From Paraphoma chrysanthemicola (lineage: Eukaryota > Ascomycota > Dothideomycetes > Pleosporales > Phaeosphaeriaceae): a stretch of DNA of 64,000 nucleotides. The stretch covers positions 682,001 through 746,000 of the forward strand of contig JAGMWG010000021.1 of the NCBI GenBank assembly GCA_020744225.1. The letters are read 5' to 3'. Position 1 is the stretch's first letter; each line of letters begins with the position of its first letter. A model generated the notes under the pieces. The model made no database searches and had not been told where the DNA came from. It saw nothing but the letters and a program-made list of their open reading frames with translations. Shown here piece after piece: positions 44,312 through 56,417 of this stretch. Both the position numbers and the translations under genes were made by a program.

Positions 44312-46480
44312 TCATACCGTAAAACTCTCCGTCTTCACCATCTCGGTATCCCGTTGTGCTTCTCCAGCAGGCACCTCCACCGGTACCTCCCCATCACCCT
44401 CTACCCGCGCCGGTCCCTCGACAGTCTGGCTCGGACTCTGCACGACCGGCTTTGGCATTTCCAAAAACCTCTTCGGCACGCCCTTTGCCGGGGGCATACC
44501 CAAGAATCCTTTACCACCCATACTCTCCAACGGCTTCGCTCGCCCGCCTACATAACATCCCAAATCGCCCGACCACACAAAGCCACCGCCAACCACGCCT
44601 CTGAGGACACCAAAAGCGCGGGCATCGCGATATGCGATTCCCGTTTCTGGGTCGCGATACCGCGCGACTGCGTTGGTGACGGCACATAGTGGCTTGACAG
44701 GTTTGAGCGCGGCTTCGCGATCTTTTTTCTCTTGTCTTTTGCCGGACTTCATTTGTGTGGTGAGGAGCAGGTTGACGAAGGACGTCGCATCGTGAATGGA
44801 CCAGCCGAAGATGGTTGATGAAAGTTGAATGAGGGCGGCTCGATCTTTGTCTTTGACGAGCGAGGCTGTTGTTTTGGCCCGCGAGGAGGTTGGTGGTAGG
44901 TCGAGGTTGGGAAAGTCGGACAGGATGAGCAGGTTGCGAAGAGCGCGTTTGATGGTCTTTCGGCGAGGTGGTGCAGGAGGGGGTGGTGGGTGTTGAAATT
45001 GTTGGAGAAGAGTTTGCGAACCAATAGGTGCGCCGTGTTGTGTAAGGCTTGGGTCATTGAAAGTGGTATGAGGTTGTTGTTGTGGGAAAGGTGATTGTGA
45101 TGTTGTGTATGAATGGTAAGGGGAAGCTTGCGTGAAAGGGTTTGGTGGAAGATCAGAGGGCGTAGGTTGTGTATGCTGGTGCTGAGCATATTGATCGATG
45201 CCAAAGAGGAATGAATCCTGAGGTGGTGGCGCGAACATGATGTTGTTCGGCAATGACATGCCATGAGAGCCCATGAAGACGTCTCCTCCAGCAACTTGTG
45301 ATGCGGCTGTCCAGGGCAGCTGTGAATGATGGCCAGTTTGTGGTGCGGCCGCTGACACTGTTGGTGTGTGGGCTGCGCTTGTAGAATCGTGAAAGTGATC
45401 ATTTGATTCCTGCGTTGGTTGAGTGGGTTCGTCTGAGGAGCCGTTGGCTGGTTGTGGTTCGTCGATGTTGGTTTGCGCCAGGTGCTGTTCAGCCTGCACC
45501 TCCGCCGATTTTGTTTCCACAGTCTGAGCGTTTGCTGCTAGCAGTTCCTTGTTGTGCTTCTCCTCCAACTGCTCGAGTGTAGGTGCATTCTTGCCTGTGT
45601 ATTTGACCTTGTCATCTACCCAAATTCCCGGTCCACTGTAGAACCTTATGAAGGGTCCTTCCATTTTGCGGTTCTTCATGGCATCGATTTTGGCCTGCCG
45701 TTCAGCTGCTCTAGCCTCCTCTGCCTCTTCCCATCTGTGGAGTGTCTTCTTGTTAACCCTCTCGTTGCGTGCGGCTTCGGCGAGCCGCTCGGCTTGTGTC
45801 AAAGGTTTCGGCTCGTCTTTCTTCTTCCGCGCCTCCGCAGCCTTCATCATAGCCAAGGTATCATCTCGTCTCTTATCCTTTTCCAACAGCTTCGATAGAG
45901 TTGCCTCTTTGTTGGCCACAGTCTGCGTCCTCGCAGATGCTCGTACAGGGCCATCCTCCTCTGTGGGCAGCCATGACGCCCGCTCTGATTTCTTCTTCGG
46001 CCGTGCTGCAGCACTGACAGGTGACTGGGCGCGTGGCAAGTCAAGTTTGACTTTTTTGCGTGTGACAGCGGCGACCCGCGCAGCAAAGGGATTGGTGACG
46101 GCTTTGCGCTTCTTGCTCTTCTCTTGTCGCTCTGCCCTACGCAGCTCCTTCTCGCCTGCATCGTCGTCGTCGGCGCCATCGTCATCCTCGTCCGACGACG
46201 ACGAATCCATGTTGTAGTCGGCCTGCTCGTTCACGTCATCGCCCTGAAACTCCTCCTCGTTTGGGGCGTCCTCCCACTCCTCGCCCCACTCCTCTTCCTC
46301 GGCCGACTTGGCGAGCAGCGTGGACATGCGATTCCCCGCGTTGGCTCTTCTCTCCCTCGTCGTGACCATGAGCTCGGCAGGCGCATCGTCCTCGCTCTCC
46401 TCCTCGGAGCTTTCTGAGCCACTGCGGCCGTCCAGGACGGCGACCGCCGGCTCCTCTGCCTCGGTGACCCCGGCCGACAT
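44312..46480 (-). CDS. vps72: SWR1 complex subunit Vps72 (YL1 family)
   Basis: A single exon of 722 codons. Vps72/Swc2 is the subunit of the SWR1 chromatin remodeller that binds H2A.Z-H2B and guides H2A.Z deposition. The N-terminal YL1 domain shows TTRERRANAGNRMSTLLAKS followed by a long acidic stretch (EWGEEWEDAPNEEEFQGDD, SSSSDEDDDGADDDD), the histone-chaperone-like part. It continues with KKRKAVTNPFAARVAAVTRK. A Gln/Pro-rich disordered middle separates it from the C-terminal YL1_C motif (LCAVTNAVARYRDPETGIAY, then YRDARAFGVLR). The protein is longer than yeast Swc2 (795) is short-linked, and within the usual range for filamentous fungi. Long antisense frames overlie it but are shadows. Confidence 0.93.
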   Translation of the reverse strand: MSAGVTEAEEPAVAVLDGRSGSESSEEESEDDAPAELMVTTRERRANAGNRMSTLLAKSAEEEEWGEEWEDAPNEEEFQGDDVNEQADYNMDSSSSDEDDDGADDDDAGEKELRRAERQEKSKKRKAVTNPFAARVAAVTRKKVKLDLPRAQSPVSAAARPKKKSERASWLPTEEDGPVRASARTQTVANKEATLSKLLEKDKRRDDTLAMMKAAEARKKKDEPKPLTQAERLAEAARNERVNKKTLHRWEEAEEARAAERQAKIDAMKNRKMEGPFIRFYSGPGIWVDDKVKYTGKNAPTLEQLEEKHNKELLAANAQTVETKSAEVQAEQHLAQTNIDEPQPANGSSDEPTQPTQESNDHFHDSTSAAHTPTVSAAAPQTGHHSQLPWTAASQVAGGDVFMGSHGMSLPNNIMFAPPPQDSFLFGIDQYAQHQHTQPTPSDLPPNPFTQASPYHSYTTSQSPFPQQQPHTTFNDPSLTQHGAPIGSQTLLQQFQHPPPPPAPPRRKTIKRALRNLLILSDFPNLDLPPTSSRAKTTASLVKDKDRAALIQLSSTIFGWSIHDATSFVNLLLTTQMKSGKRQEKKDREAALKPVKPLCAVTNAVARYRDPETGIAYRDARAFGVLRGVVGGGFVWSGDLGCYVGGRAKPLESMGGKGFLGMPPAKGVPKRFLEMPKPVVQSPSQTVEGPARVEGDGEVPVEVPAGEAQRDTEMVKTESFTV

Positions 46481-48262
46481 GGTGACTATGGTTGCAGCGA
46501 GTTTGCATGCAACGAGGGCGTGTGGCGAAGGGAAGGTGTAGGCGAGCTGGGAATGCCCGGTGTCATGCGCTAAGCCTTCGAGAATGCTTCCATGAGGCGC
46601 GGATTATGCGTTCGAGGGTGTAGCGAACGGCAGCAGGCACAACAATGCAAGGGCCCGTGCCGTGACGTTATGCGAGCGCGGAGTGGTGGTGTGTTTTGAG
46701 CGCCGTTGGAGGTTTTGGCTGAGTCGTCGACATCAAAGGAATGACGCGACGCGACAGGGCAGAACAGAGAACCCTGCACGTCTTGGCTAGGCCCGCTGAA
46801 ACATAGCGCCGTTCAGGATTGACGACGTTCTCGAATCTAGCTCCCCACCACCCGAGCCATGCTCGCTAGTCTCAGCCCAGCTGTCTTCACTCCCGCTCGC
46901 CAGGTACAGCAGCGAATGATTGATCTGCACTGTCCCGACACCAGTTGTCTGCATCTTGAAGGGTACCCAGGTGAACCGGTCGATATGTGGCACTGTCTCC
47001 AAGCAATGCTTTGCCAGCGGCGAGTAAGCAGTGGGCCGTATATTACACCGAAAGCATAATGCTGTGCCTCGAGCTACTTCTAGAAGGCTTTGTTTCAATG
47101 CCGCTGCCGGGTGCTCCATGCAACCTTTATGTGAAAACGTCTTCACTTGGAAAGCCAGAGTAGCAGATGGACCTCGCCGGCCTCAGCAGATACAGGCACT
47201 CCCATCTTTCGGCGGCCAGTCCACTGCACCTTCATCTGAATTTAGCTTGAACGGAGCCAATTGTATTGCGCAGCATGGAAAAGACCACGTCAGACTGTGT
47301 GCTTGTGTGGAGTGACGGACTCCCTGAACGCGCCTCTGTGTTTCAGCATCCTCTCCCGCGGCCAGATTAAGCCACTCAGGGCAGCGGGCAGCAGGTGCCC
47401 CTATTGCTGTACAAAAGCTGTACCGCTGCGGCGGAATAATAATGCCATCGTCGTGGAGCAGCAGAAACGGCCCTCTTGCAAGACTTGAGCAGATCCGTGC
47501 CCGTACTCTGTAACACGCCTGTCCTGGCTGTTAGCCCAATCTGCGCCTTCCCCGTTTCCCTAGTCTCGAAGGAGCGAGCCAACGACACCTCTCAACTTTC
47601 TGCCCTCCTCACCTCTCCCTTCACCTCTCCTTGCTCCCACCGCTGCACTTTGCCAGCCCCTCCATGAGCGACGGTTCCTAATCGCCCATCTGTTAATCCT
47701 ATTTTACATTCTCCAGACACCCGCGTGTTTGTCTATTCCGCCGGCCCGCTGCACCCTTAATCAAGCAGCCCTCCCAGCGACGATACCATTCGCTGCCCCC
47801 GCGGTAGTCCTCGCCGTTCCTTGTCCGACCCAGACAATTCCGCCAGTCGCACTGTTGCTCACACAATTGCCTGTGTGCACTCGAGACATTGCCCGCCTCG
47901 AGACATTCAGCCTGCACATACGCGCGTCTCGCTAGCTGCTTTCTGCCACCAGCAGTCTCAGGAGCTTTGAAGTGCACTGGGGCACTGAAGCCTGCACGAG
48001 AATCGTCGCGGACAGCGCTTGCGCATCGTCAGGGCTGGATCCACCGGGTACTCCCCACCTGCAGCCAATTATACACACATTACACAGACTGCGCGTTGAG
48101 CTGAGTCCGGTCTTGCTGGCATAATTCCGCCGCCTCACGTTCCTTTGGCCGGTACCAACCCGCGTTTTCACATTACCCTGGCATTGGTAACCGAGAGTCT
48201 CGACGACCACCCTTCCCAGCTATAGAACTACCACACGGATAAGACAGGGTCTGTAATTCATA
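46481..48262. other. Long divergent intergenic region VPS72/PUF gene
   Basis: About 1.8 kb between two start codons. A CT-rich run (47595-47660) suggests the leader or core promoter of the PUF gene. Such long leaders are typical of RNA-binding-protein genes. Short frames (for example 46787-47146 minus) have no recognisable content. A possible upstream intron was not resolved. Confidence 0.5.
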
Positions 48263-51200
48263 ATGGCTCCCTCCACACGCCCCGAACACCACATCAACCT
48301 CAACTACATCCCCCAGTTGACTCCCCAGGGCCCGCACTCCGGCTCTTCAACTGGCAACACGTCGCCCGTTGAGCCCGCGAATGGCGGCTCCATCCGCTTC
48401 CCGACCAACACATCGAACCCGCTCGGCAACGCTGCGGCAGGCACAAGGCTCGGTGCTGGATCCCCGTCGCATGAATACGGCAGCCGACTTTTCTCCAAAC
48501 GGTTTGTCGCACCCTGAAACAGATCCCAATTTTGGCTGACATTGATTGACAGTGCACGCGAGATCCAAGCCCAGGAGGGTGTGACTCCACAATTATGGGG
48601 TGGACCTCCAACCAGCGGCAATTCCACACCTCTGCGTGAGACGATCCCAGAGTCTCCTAACGGCGAGAGCTTTCCTGACTTCAACAACGCAATGCCAGAG
48701 ACTGCGTCGGCTGGCCAGCGACAGGGCCGTGCTCGTGCAGGCACTTTGCCTTCGCGCTTCTCTCCAGTCGCTGCTCCTCCCGGTCTGCTGTCTGGTCCTT
48801 CTCTTCTCCCGCAGACTTCTCGCCCGACTCCTTCTACAAGCCCTTTCAAGTCTGGATCAGGTACTCCAACCGAGCGCAGTGGTTTCGTTCCGGGCCCTAC
48901 CAACGCCGCCGCCAAATCCGCCCTCCTGTCGCGTCTCCGCGCCGGCTCAATGCCTCAACGACCCGGTTTCCTTCCCCCTTCGACCTCACCATTCGGCAAC
49001 TCAATCTTCTCAACTGGTTGGTCAAGCAATCGTGATCGCAGCAGCACTCTGCAGAGCATCGCTTCTCTTCCGTCGAACGGTCCTGGTTCTCCGATGTCAT
49101 CTTTCTCGCGAGACTCTCTCGCAGACACCGATGTCAAGACACTCGACTACCTTGGTCTCGTCGACACTCCTCAGCCTACCCGGGCCACCTTGGCTCCCTC
49201 TGACATTGAGCTTCTGCTTGAGCAACAGAGGAACGCGAACAGTCTGAATGCCAACTCAGCAAACCGTTTCCGTTCCTATTCCGTGAATGCCAAAGAGAAG
49301 TATGCCGAGGATGAAGACGAGATGGACCAGTATGGTGCTTATAGCGGGACTATCACTCCGGCTGAAGCGAACGCCCTCCTCATCCAGGAAGCTGTTCGTC
49401 AGCACAATCTGGAAGTGCAGGCTTTCACTCAATACGCTTCAGCTGCACGACCTCGAGCCAGGACAGCCGGCGTGCTCGACGCACCGAGCCGCGGCCTCAT
49501 GCGAAACTACATGCCTACAATGTCTCGTCTGGACAACACCCTTACCGCTACTGATCTGACAGAGGATGCGGAATTCAACCTGGCTGAAGCTGTCAAGAAG
49601 ATGCATCTGCCCAGTGGCAACTTGGGCGACGATACGCTAGAAGGACCTACCCGCTCGCTATGGCTCGGCAACATCCCTTCATCCACCACTGTCTCATCCC
49701 TGAACGTTATCTTTGCCGCGTTTGGCGCTATCGAGTCGACCCGTGTTCTTACTCACAAGAATTGTGGCTTCGTCAACTTCGAGAATCTTGAGAGTGCAGT
49801 TCAAGCGAAATCGCAGCTCAACGGCAAAGAGATCTTTCCAGGCGCCGGTCCCGTGCGGATCGGCTACGCTAAAATCCCCAGCGCGGCCGCTACTCCTGGT
49901 CACAACGGCCTCTTCCCATCGCCAAGCCCCGACCCACTTTCGAAGGGCCAGACAGAGGGTACGATCGGTGGTGCCAACAATGCTAAGGCAAGCAGCCCTC
50001 GCAGCGGAACAGCAAATGCACCTCTCGTCACTCCCGAGCTCAACGACATTCGTGGTGACATCATCCAGATCGTAAAAGAACTAGGTGCGACTGACGAGGA
50101 GCAAGCCCGAATCGTTGCACAAGTTGAAGCAGCAGTCCAGGTGAACAACTATGTCGAGGAAGTTCCCACGGTTGAAGAGCCCAGCCACACCCGCGTCCAC
50201 GATGCACCAAGGCTTCGTGAAATCCGCAAGCGAATCGATAATGGTTCTTGTTCCAAGGAGGACATTGAGCAGATTGCAATCAATATGCTTCCTGAGATTG
50301 CGGAGCTTTCCTCCGACTACCTAGGCAACACCGTTGTGCAGAAGCTTTTCGAGTTCTGCGAGGAGCCAACCAAGGAAGCGATGCTGCGCGAGATCTCACC
50401 CCAACTGGCCAAGATCGGTGTCCACAAAAATGGTACATGGGCTGCCCAGAAGATCATCGATGTCTCAAAGTCTGCCGCTATGCAAAAGATGGTCGTTGAA
50501 GCTCTGCAGCCGTACGCCATGGCCCTCTTTCTTGACCAATTTGGCAATTATGTCATGCAGGGCTGTCTGAAATACCAGCAGTTCAACCAGTTCATCTTTG
50601 AGGTCATGCTCGGCCGCCTCTGGGACCTGGCACAGGGTCGCTTTGGTGCTCGTGCCATGCGAGCTTGTCTCGAGAGCCACTTCGCTACCAAGGATCAGCA
50701 GCGTATGGTTGCGGCTACCATTGCGCTTCACAGCGTACAGCTTGCCACAAACGCAAACGGTGCCCTTCTCCTGACTTGGTTCCTCGATACGTGCACCTTC
50801 CCAAGAAGACGAACCGTGCTGGCACCTCGCCTTGTTCCACACATCGTCCATCTCTGTACGCACAAGGTTGCCTACCTCACTGTTCTCAAGATTATCAACC
50901 AGCGTAACGAGCCCGAGGCCCGGGACACCATTCTTCAAGCGCTCTTCTTCTCGCCCAACGACCAGGTCCTCGAGGAGATCCTGAATGACCAGAACTGCGG
51001 TGCCACTCTGATTTTCAAGGTGCTCACAACGCCATTCTTCGATGAGCACATTCGCGCAGAGGTCGTCCAAAATGTTCGCAATGTTCTTGTCCGAATCAAG
51101 GCTCAACCACAGCAAGGCTACAAGCGCCTCATGGATGAGGTAGGCCTCTCCACGCGAGGCCCTGGACATCGTGAGCACTCGCAGACCCGACCCGCGTCGA

Positions 51201-51685
51201 AAGACAGCTCAGTTGCGGGAGGTCCTGGAAACTTTTACCAAGGTGGCGCGCCGGGATTTGATCCCGTCGGTCTACAGAGAACAGCTAGCATGGACTCGAA
51301 CGGCTTTGAACAGTATCCAATGGGTGCAGGTGGTCCAATGTTCATGCCAAATATGCAAGCAATGACTGGACCTCAGCAGCTCCAATACCAGCAGCTTCTC
51401 GCTCGCCAAGGACAATTCTACCCTCAAATGAACGGCTATCAAGCCCCAGTTCCCGGTATGGATGGTTATCGAAATTCTTCGCCCGTTGGGGCTCCCGGCT
51501 TCAACGGCTCTCCAATGATGCAGCCTGCTAACCTGGCCGGACAAGGCATGGTTCCTGGTATGGGCGGGCAAATGTACCCGTACAACATGTACATGGGCCA
51601 GCAGCAACAACAAGCTGCTGGTGGCGGCCAGCGACGCGGAAGAGTAAGCAGAAATGCGTCTCCAGCGTCTATTGCCCGACGCTAA
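48263..51685 (+). CDS. RRM and Pumilio-repeat RNA-binding protein (Jsn1/Puf2-like)
   Basis: Two exons (48263-48501, 48553-51685) encode 1123 residues. One RRM lies near residues 446-522 (RSLWLGNIPSSTT, CGFVNFENLESAVQAKSQLN, VRIGYAKI). Pumilio repeats follow near 655-935 (LSSDYLGNTVVQKLFEFCEE, VHKNGTWAAQKIIDVSK, LDQFGNYVMQGCLKY). The combination matches the yeast Jsn1/Puf2 class, which binds mRNAs for membrane and mitochondrial proteins and controls their decay and localisation. The N-terminal 440 residues are Ser/Pro-rich. The C-terminus is Gly/Met/Gln-rich with a basic RRGRVSRNASPASIARR end. The single intron has a GTTTGT donor. A hairpin sits just after the stop (51698-51723). Confidence 0.92.
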
Positions 51686-51697
51686 CGTCTCTTATAG

Positions 51698-51723
51698 AGA
51701 TAAGCTGTCATGATAGCTTATCT
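51698..51723 (+). other. Perfect hairpin 13 nt after the PUF gene stop
   Basis: The arms AGATAAGCT and AGCTTATCT form nine base pairs around an 8-nt loop (GTCATGAT). Position in the 3' UTR suggests an RNA structure. A role in stability or autoregulation is speculative. Confidence 0.5.
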
Positions 51724-52731
51724 TTCTCTTGTACATGGCTTGCACATGGCTCCTTTTTATAGCAACATATGCCCTGTTCTCCTTTGTCCAAATGTCTTCC
51801 TTCCAAGCTGGAGAGAAGGAGGCAGGCCCCCCTTGCATCTCAAAGCTTGACGAAACACTTTCTAGCAATGGGGTCTCTTCTCTCTTCGGCGTCTACACAT
51901 CACGCTCGCTCTCCTGTCACTCGCTAGCATCTGTCGCATTCGGCGTGGTGTTGGAATCCATCTCGAGCACTTCTTGTATCTTACTTTTCGAGTCGGCGTC
52001 TTGGACACACGACTTTTTGCTTTAGCCTGGAGGATCATATCTTGTAGGATGAGAGATGCGGGGTGGGACAAAAATTATGGATGGAATATGGCTTGATCTC
52101 GGACGAGATCTTTGTGGAGAGGCTATCATGGTGGTTGTATGTGGGTGGATGGGAACGATATGGGATGACAAGGCATAGCTTAGTTGTCTGGGGACACATT
52201 TAGAATGGAGGATCTATGACTTTTACATTTGCACTTTGAAGCTTAAACTCTGTGCCTTTGTGATGCATCTCTATCATGAATCATCATCAAGAGGAATGTC
52301 GCCAAAAGATCAGCAACGTGCTTGATCCCTTATGCGACCTACGCGCCCGCTATCTTCGACATCCATTCACAACCGCGTGTTGAAGGTATACATAGGCCAG
52401 GCACACGAATTTCCACCACTGATCTCACGCAGTTTACCCAGTCATCGCCTTACCCACGTGATGTTTCTATCCCACCTTTCTTCCACCTCTTCAAGCTGTA
52501 CGCTTTCATACTTGACACATGCATGACCTGGTACGGCACCAGTCCTTGGCCCGCAAAGTCGTGAAGAATGCCTCCTGTTAAGCCAATAAATGAATTCTTG
52601 AGCAGGTTTCAACGACACTCCAAGTAGTTGGTCACTGTTCCCAAGGCTTGTCGCTTCCCATTGTATGTGTGTGGCAGCAGTGCATCACAGCCCCAAGCCG
52701 CGGTCGTGGACCATCTCAACTCGTCGGCCGC
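51724..52731. other. Convergent 3' flanks of PUF gene and TMEM170
   Basis: Besides the hairpin at its left end, no gene was found. Short frames such as 51729-52025 (plus) are not supported. The region from 52090 to 52270 is T- and G-rich, typical of 3' UTR. Confidence 0.45.
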
Positions 52732-53213
52732 TCAGAGTCCTCCATATATGGCAAAGGAGGACAGGATCAAGACCAAGGTATTGATGACACCCCAAACAAA
52801 GGGTATCCATGTCGACATCTCAAAGTATCCGGCCTGATACACTCCGCCCAACAGCCCGCCGACAATCGCTCCGCTGACCAGGGCCTCAACGCCGCCAATC
52901 ACGACGAATATTGCTGGTGCAAGCCATATCAACTTCCAGTTGCGCCACTGGATGATGCACGCCCATAGCGCGATGATGAGATGTATGCCGCCGACGAGCA
53001 GAAGCGTCCAGTACACGGTAAAGCGCACAATGTCGCCTGGGTCGTAGAGGTAGTAGGAGCGGGCGGCACCGATGGGGAGAGGCCAATAGAGGGAGGGGAA
53101 GCCGGGGGTCTCGTAGCCTAGGGGCGCGGCGGAGTTGACGCGCTGGATGAAGCTGGAGAACGTTAGTCTGGGGTGGTGATGCACTGTTGTGGAAGGTTGA
53201 GTGGGTACCTCAT
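52732..53213 (-). CDS. TMEM170-family membrane protein
   Basis: A 5-nt first coding exon (53213-53209, ATGAG) joins across a 56-nt intron with a GACTAAC branch site to exon 2 (53152-52732), giving 141 residues starting MSFIQRVNSAAPLGYETPG. This start is preferred over the longer frame, which begins inside the intron. Three hydrophobic segments follow (FTVYWTLLLVGGIHLIIALW, LIWLAPAIFVVIGGVEALVS and FVWGVINTLVLILSSFAIY), matching the family topology. TMEM170 proteins influence ER and nuclear-envelope shape in animals; the fungal role is uncharacterised. Divergent from PEX8. Confidence 0.85.
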
Positions 53214-53474
53214 GGTGGCATGTTTGTTATTCTAACGCCCCATTGGGGAGCTGGATGACGAGTAGGAATGGCCTTAGATGTGTGTGCTATCCTCGCCGTG
53301 TAACTTTGTGACGTCGGCCTGTGAGTGAATGTTCACGAGCTGTGAAAGGAGTCTGTGCTTCTTCCCGTGGTTCGACCTCGGCTCGCGGCGCGACGCAAGT
53401 CAACACCAGCCCTCGACTCCCTCCAGATTCCATGAACACTGTTTCGAGCTTGCGCAAAGCCACCAAGGCGCACG

Positions 53475-55633
53475 ATGCCGGTTGATCGCCTTCTATCGAC
53501 GCTTCTGCGCTCACTGCAGACATACACAGACCAGCAAGACACGCCTCGGTGAGTCCCTTGAGTCGCCCTCGCATCGCGCATCTGGCTGACCATCTCAGGA
53601 TACTCGGAACAGCTTCGTCTCTGCTGACCACGCTCGGAAACCCCCACAACCTCAGTCTTCTTACTTCACATCTCCTCACAGCGCCTGCGCTCTGGGACCG
53701 TCCCGATGGCGTCCGCACGCCGCTCCGACTCCTGTCCGTCTTTCACTCCGCAGTCACCACCATCGTAAACCACCACAGCGATGTGCGATGGAACAAAGCG
53801 CCCAAGCTGGAGCCGGGACAGCATCCTGTCGGTGGCGGTCTATCCTTGGATGACTGGATACGCGCAGTAGTTGCCGGGGCAGACGAGCGTAGCCAGAGAT
53901 GGAAACACCTCATCGTTCTCGGAGGGTTGCTGATCGGCATTGGCAGCCTGGAAGAGCAAGATATGGATTTGTATTGGGCGTCTGCTATGCGCAAACTCGT
54001 CGAGGTAGCGCTTGTAAAGGCGACAAACCTCGCCTTAGCGGAGGTCCGGGAACGGCACGAGGCCGACGGCTTGGGAGGACAGACTATCACGCTGGTCCTG
54101 AATCACGCGTTCGGATGCCTCGCAGATGTGGAGCGGGCTCAGATAGACTATGATCTGTTGCTGCCAGTGTTGATTGGCACCGCCTACTACTCCAGCGAGG
54201 GTTTCCAGTCGGCATACTTTCTTGGCGGGTTGGATCTGGACGTCCGCGTAGCACAGTCAGGGAAGCTGGACTGGAGTACGCGATCGAGTTCCTACAGACA
54301 AGTCGACAACATCCTGAATCGACCGCTTGTTGCCTCCATGGGACCCCTTTCGAGGATCATCGCACACGCTGTGGAGAATGTCCGGAACCCCTGGATCATC
54401 CAGACTATGATGGACGATTTGGCAAGCTTTTCTCGAGCACTCACCACTCAATGGCGGCAGATCAAGTTTTCAGACATTGAGCCTGCCGAGGAGGCAGCAC
54501 ATCTCGAAGACGAGGCGTTGCACAGATCGACGCCACAGCTGTGGAAGCTGTTGAAGGCTGCCCTGTTCGCGACCACTGTGATACTACGTGGCGTTTTCAC
54601 GAGGACATTGCGCGATAGAGCGCTTGCAGGCGATGCAATAGCTCCAATGCTCGCATCGCAAGCTCTACACACCCTCCGCCACCTGTACTTCATCACCTCA
54701 CGGCTCGGACCTGCGTCCTTTTCTCAACACACATTCGTCTACCTTGCAGCTATCGACATCCTCGCAGCCTATCCGAACCATACAGACAAGTTCCTCAAAT
54801 CCATCGCGCCTCAGCAACTCGGCCACATACCACGGCACCCGCTCGATCGCATCCTGGATCTCTACTTCCTCAACACTGCTGAGCACTTTACGCTCATACT
54901 ATCGCCAGCAACTAACGAGGATCTGCTCGTGGCGTCTGCCGTGCCATATCTCGCGGCAGGCGAGAACAAGCACATGTTACCCGTCTTTGAGGCAGCACAT
55001 AGCGTCATGCTTGCTGTTCTCTCAGCCCCACAATCTGCGGAGATCACTGCAAAACATCTACCTTTCTACATTGACGCGCTCTTCAGCGTGTTCCCTCACA
55101 ATCTTTCACCGCGTCAGTTCCGGCTCGCCTTCAAGACCCTGATGCGCGTTACTGCACCGCCATCGGTACTCTCAGCAACGCAGCCAGATTTACCCGCCAC
55201 ACTGCTAGAGCTCGTCCTCCACCGAGCATGGTCTGCGCCAAGCGACCCGTTACCGCCTGATGAGACAGCACTGGCTCTGCAAGGATCTGATGCGCCGCCG
55301 CCGCCCCTCTCAGAACAAGCTGTCCTGGCATTGACCCTGATTGATGCATTGCCAATGCTGCCCATACCGTTACTGGAGGAGTGGTTGCCGCTGTGTGCCG
55401 ATCTACTGAATCAAATACACGATCACGGCATGCGGGAAACCGTCAAGGCTAGATACTGGGAAGTGCTAGTGAGTGGTGAGATGGACGCAGAGCGCAGCGG
55501 GACGGCAGTTACCTGGTGGACTACAAGAGGCGGACGCGATTTGGTGCTGTTTGGCAGGGAGGGACTGGAGCACGGCATGATGAGCGGGGCACTACCTGTG
55601 GAGGATCGCACTGTGCGTGAGAGCAAGTTATAA
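53475..55633 (+). CDS. pex8: Peroxin Pex8 (intraperoxisomal import factor)
   Basis: Two exons (53475-53548, 53599-55633) with a 50-nt GTGAGT intron encode 702 residues. The first exon supplies MPVDRLLSTLLRSLQTYTDQ; the open frame of exon 2 begins only with GTG inside the intron. Pex8 sits on the matrix side of the peroxisomal membrane, linking the docking and RING complexes and helping cargo release from Pex5. Family features seen are TASSLLTTLGNPHNLSLLTS, WDRPDGVRTPLRLLSVF, ADERSQRWKHLIVLGGLLIG, and an all-helical body. The protein ends in SKL, a canonical PTS1 signal, in agreement with Pex8 itself being a Pex5 cargo. The start near residue 1 (VDRLLSTLL) may act as the PTS2-like region. Confidence 0.9.
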
Positions 55634-55712
55634 CATGATACCCGATCAATGAAGCGATGAGCGAATACCTGTTGAAAACGATATTGGTCCCACTCTTGGA
55701 GACGGGTCGAGT

Positions 55713-56417
55713 ATGCAAACGCCCGCCATCCGTGCTTCATTGAGCTTAGACAAACGAACGCAGCACGTCAACAAGCAAGCACACAGTATCTTCACCGCAC
55801 CGCCCTTCGATCACAAAGTTTCGTTACCTTGGGTATGCCCGCTCGCAATGGATCGCTACGTACCCGTCGATCCGTCTCGTTTAACGCATCGAGATGCCCC
55901 TCGCACAAGCAGTGTCGATACCTCACTACCCAAGAATTTCGAAAAGCCGCTTACCTGCTTCTTCTGGCACCAGAACGGACGTTGCAATAAACGAGACGAA
56001 GACTGTGCTTATGCACACTGGAATACTGGACACTTCGCAGGCGCCCCGATCAAATTACCAGGTTATGAGTACTCTGACCCTGACTACTGGCATTTAGCTG
56101 ACTGTTTGCAAGTCGTAAGCACTGGCGCAGTTGCCGGGAAAACCGCTCGCAACCTGAGCGCAGCTGCCACATCGCCGGAACACTCGATAACAGCGGCTGA
56201 CATGCATGTTCGAGAGGAACGTCTGAGGACGTGGGAGCAGGAACTGAAGCAGTGGGAGCAGCGTCTGAAAGAGATGGAGGAAGATCTCAGCAAGGCTGCC
56301 AAAACGAGAGGTGTAGATCGACTAAGAGAGAGACGTAGCGCGAGACGCCATCGTGCGTTCAGAAAGACAGGCGACTGTACATCACTCAACAACAGGCGAT
56401 CACACGATGGTAGCTAA
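55713..56417 (+). CDS. CCCH-type zinc finger protein with coiled coil
   Basis: A single exon of 234 codons from ATG 55713. A second in-frame ATG at 55848 (MDRYVPVDPSRLT) could be the true start, giving 189 residues. One CCCH finger is visible (LTCFFWHQNGRCNKRDEDCA, then YAH), spaced C-x8-C-x6-C-x3-H. It is followed by a GHFAGAPIK segment as in other fungal single-finger proteins. Residues about 165-195 form a Glu/Gln-rich coiled coil (LRTWEQELKQWEQRLKEMEE), then a strongly basic tail. Such proteins often bind RNA; no specific role is known. It begins only about 80 nt after the PEX8 stop. Confidence 0.75.
   Translation: MQTPAIRASLSLDKRTQHVNKQAHSIFTAPPFDHKVSLPWVCPLAMDRYVPVDPSRLTHRDAPRTSSVDTSLPKNFEKPLTCFFWHQNGRCNKRDEDCAYAHWNTGHFAGAPIKLPGYEYSDPDYWHLADCLQVVSTGAVAGKTARNLSAAATSPEHSITAADMHVREERLRTWEQELKQWEQRLKEMEEDLSKAAKTRGVDRLRERRSARRHRAFRKTGDCTSLNNRRSHDGS

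Noticed and set aside
45648..46217. 189-codon plus-strand frame over VPS72
   Set aside because: Complement of the acidic and Lys-rich VPS72 coding sequence; low-complexity Ser-rich product.
50465..51178. 237-codon minus-strand open frame
   Set aside because: Lies wholly inside the Pumilio-repeat exon, whose identity is firm; treated as a shadow.
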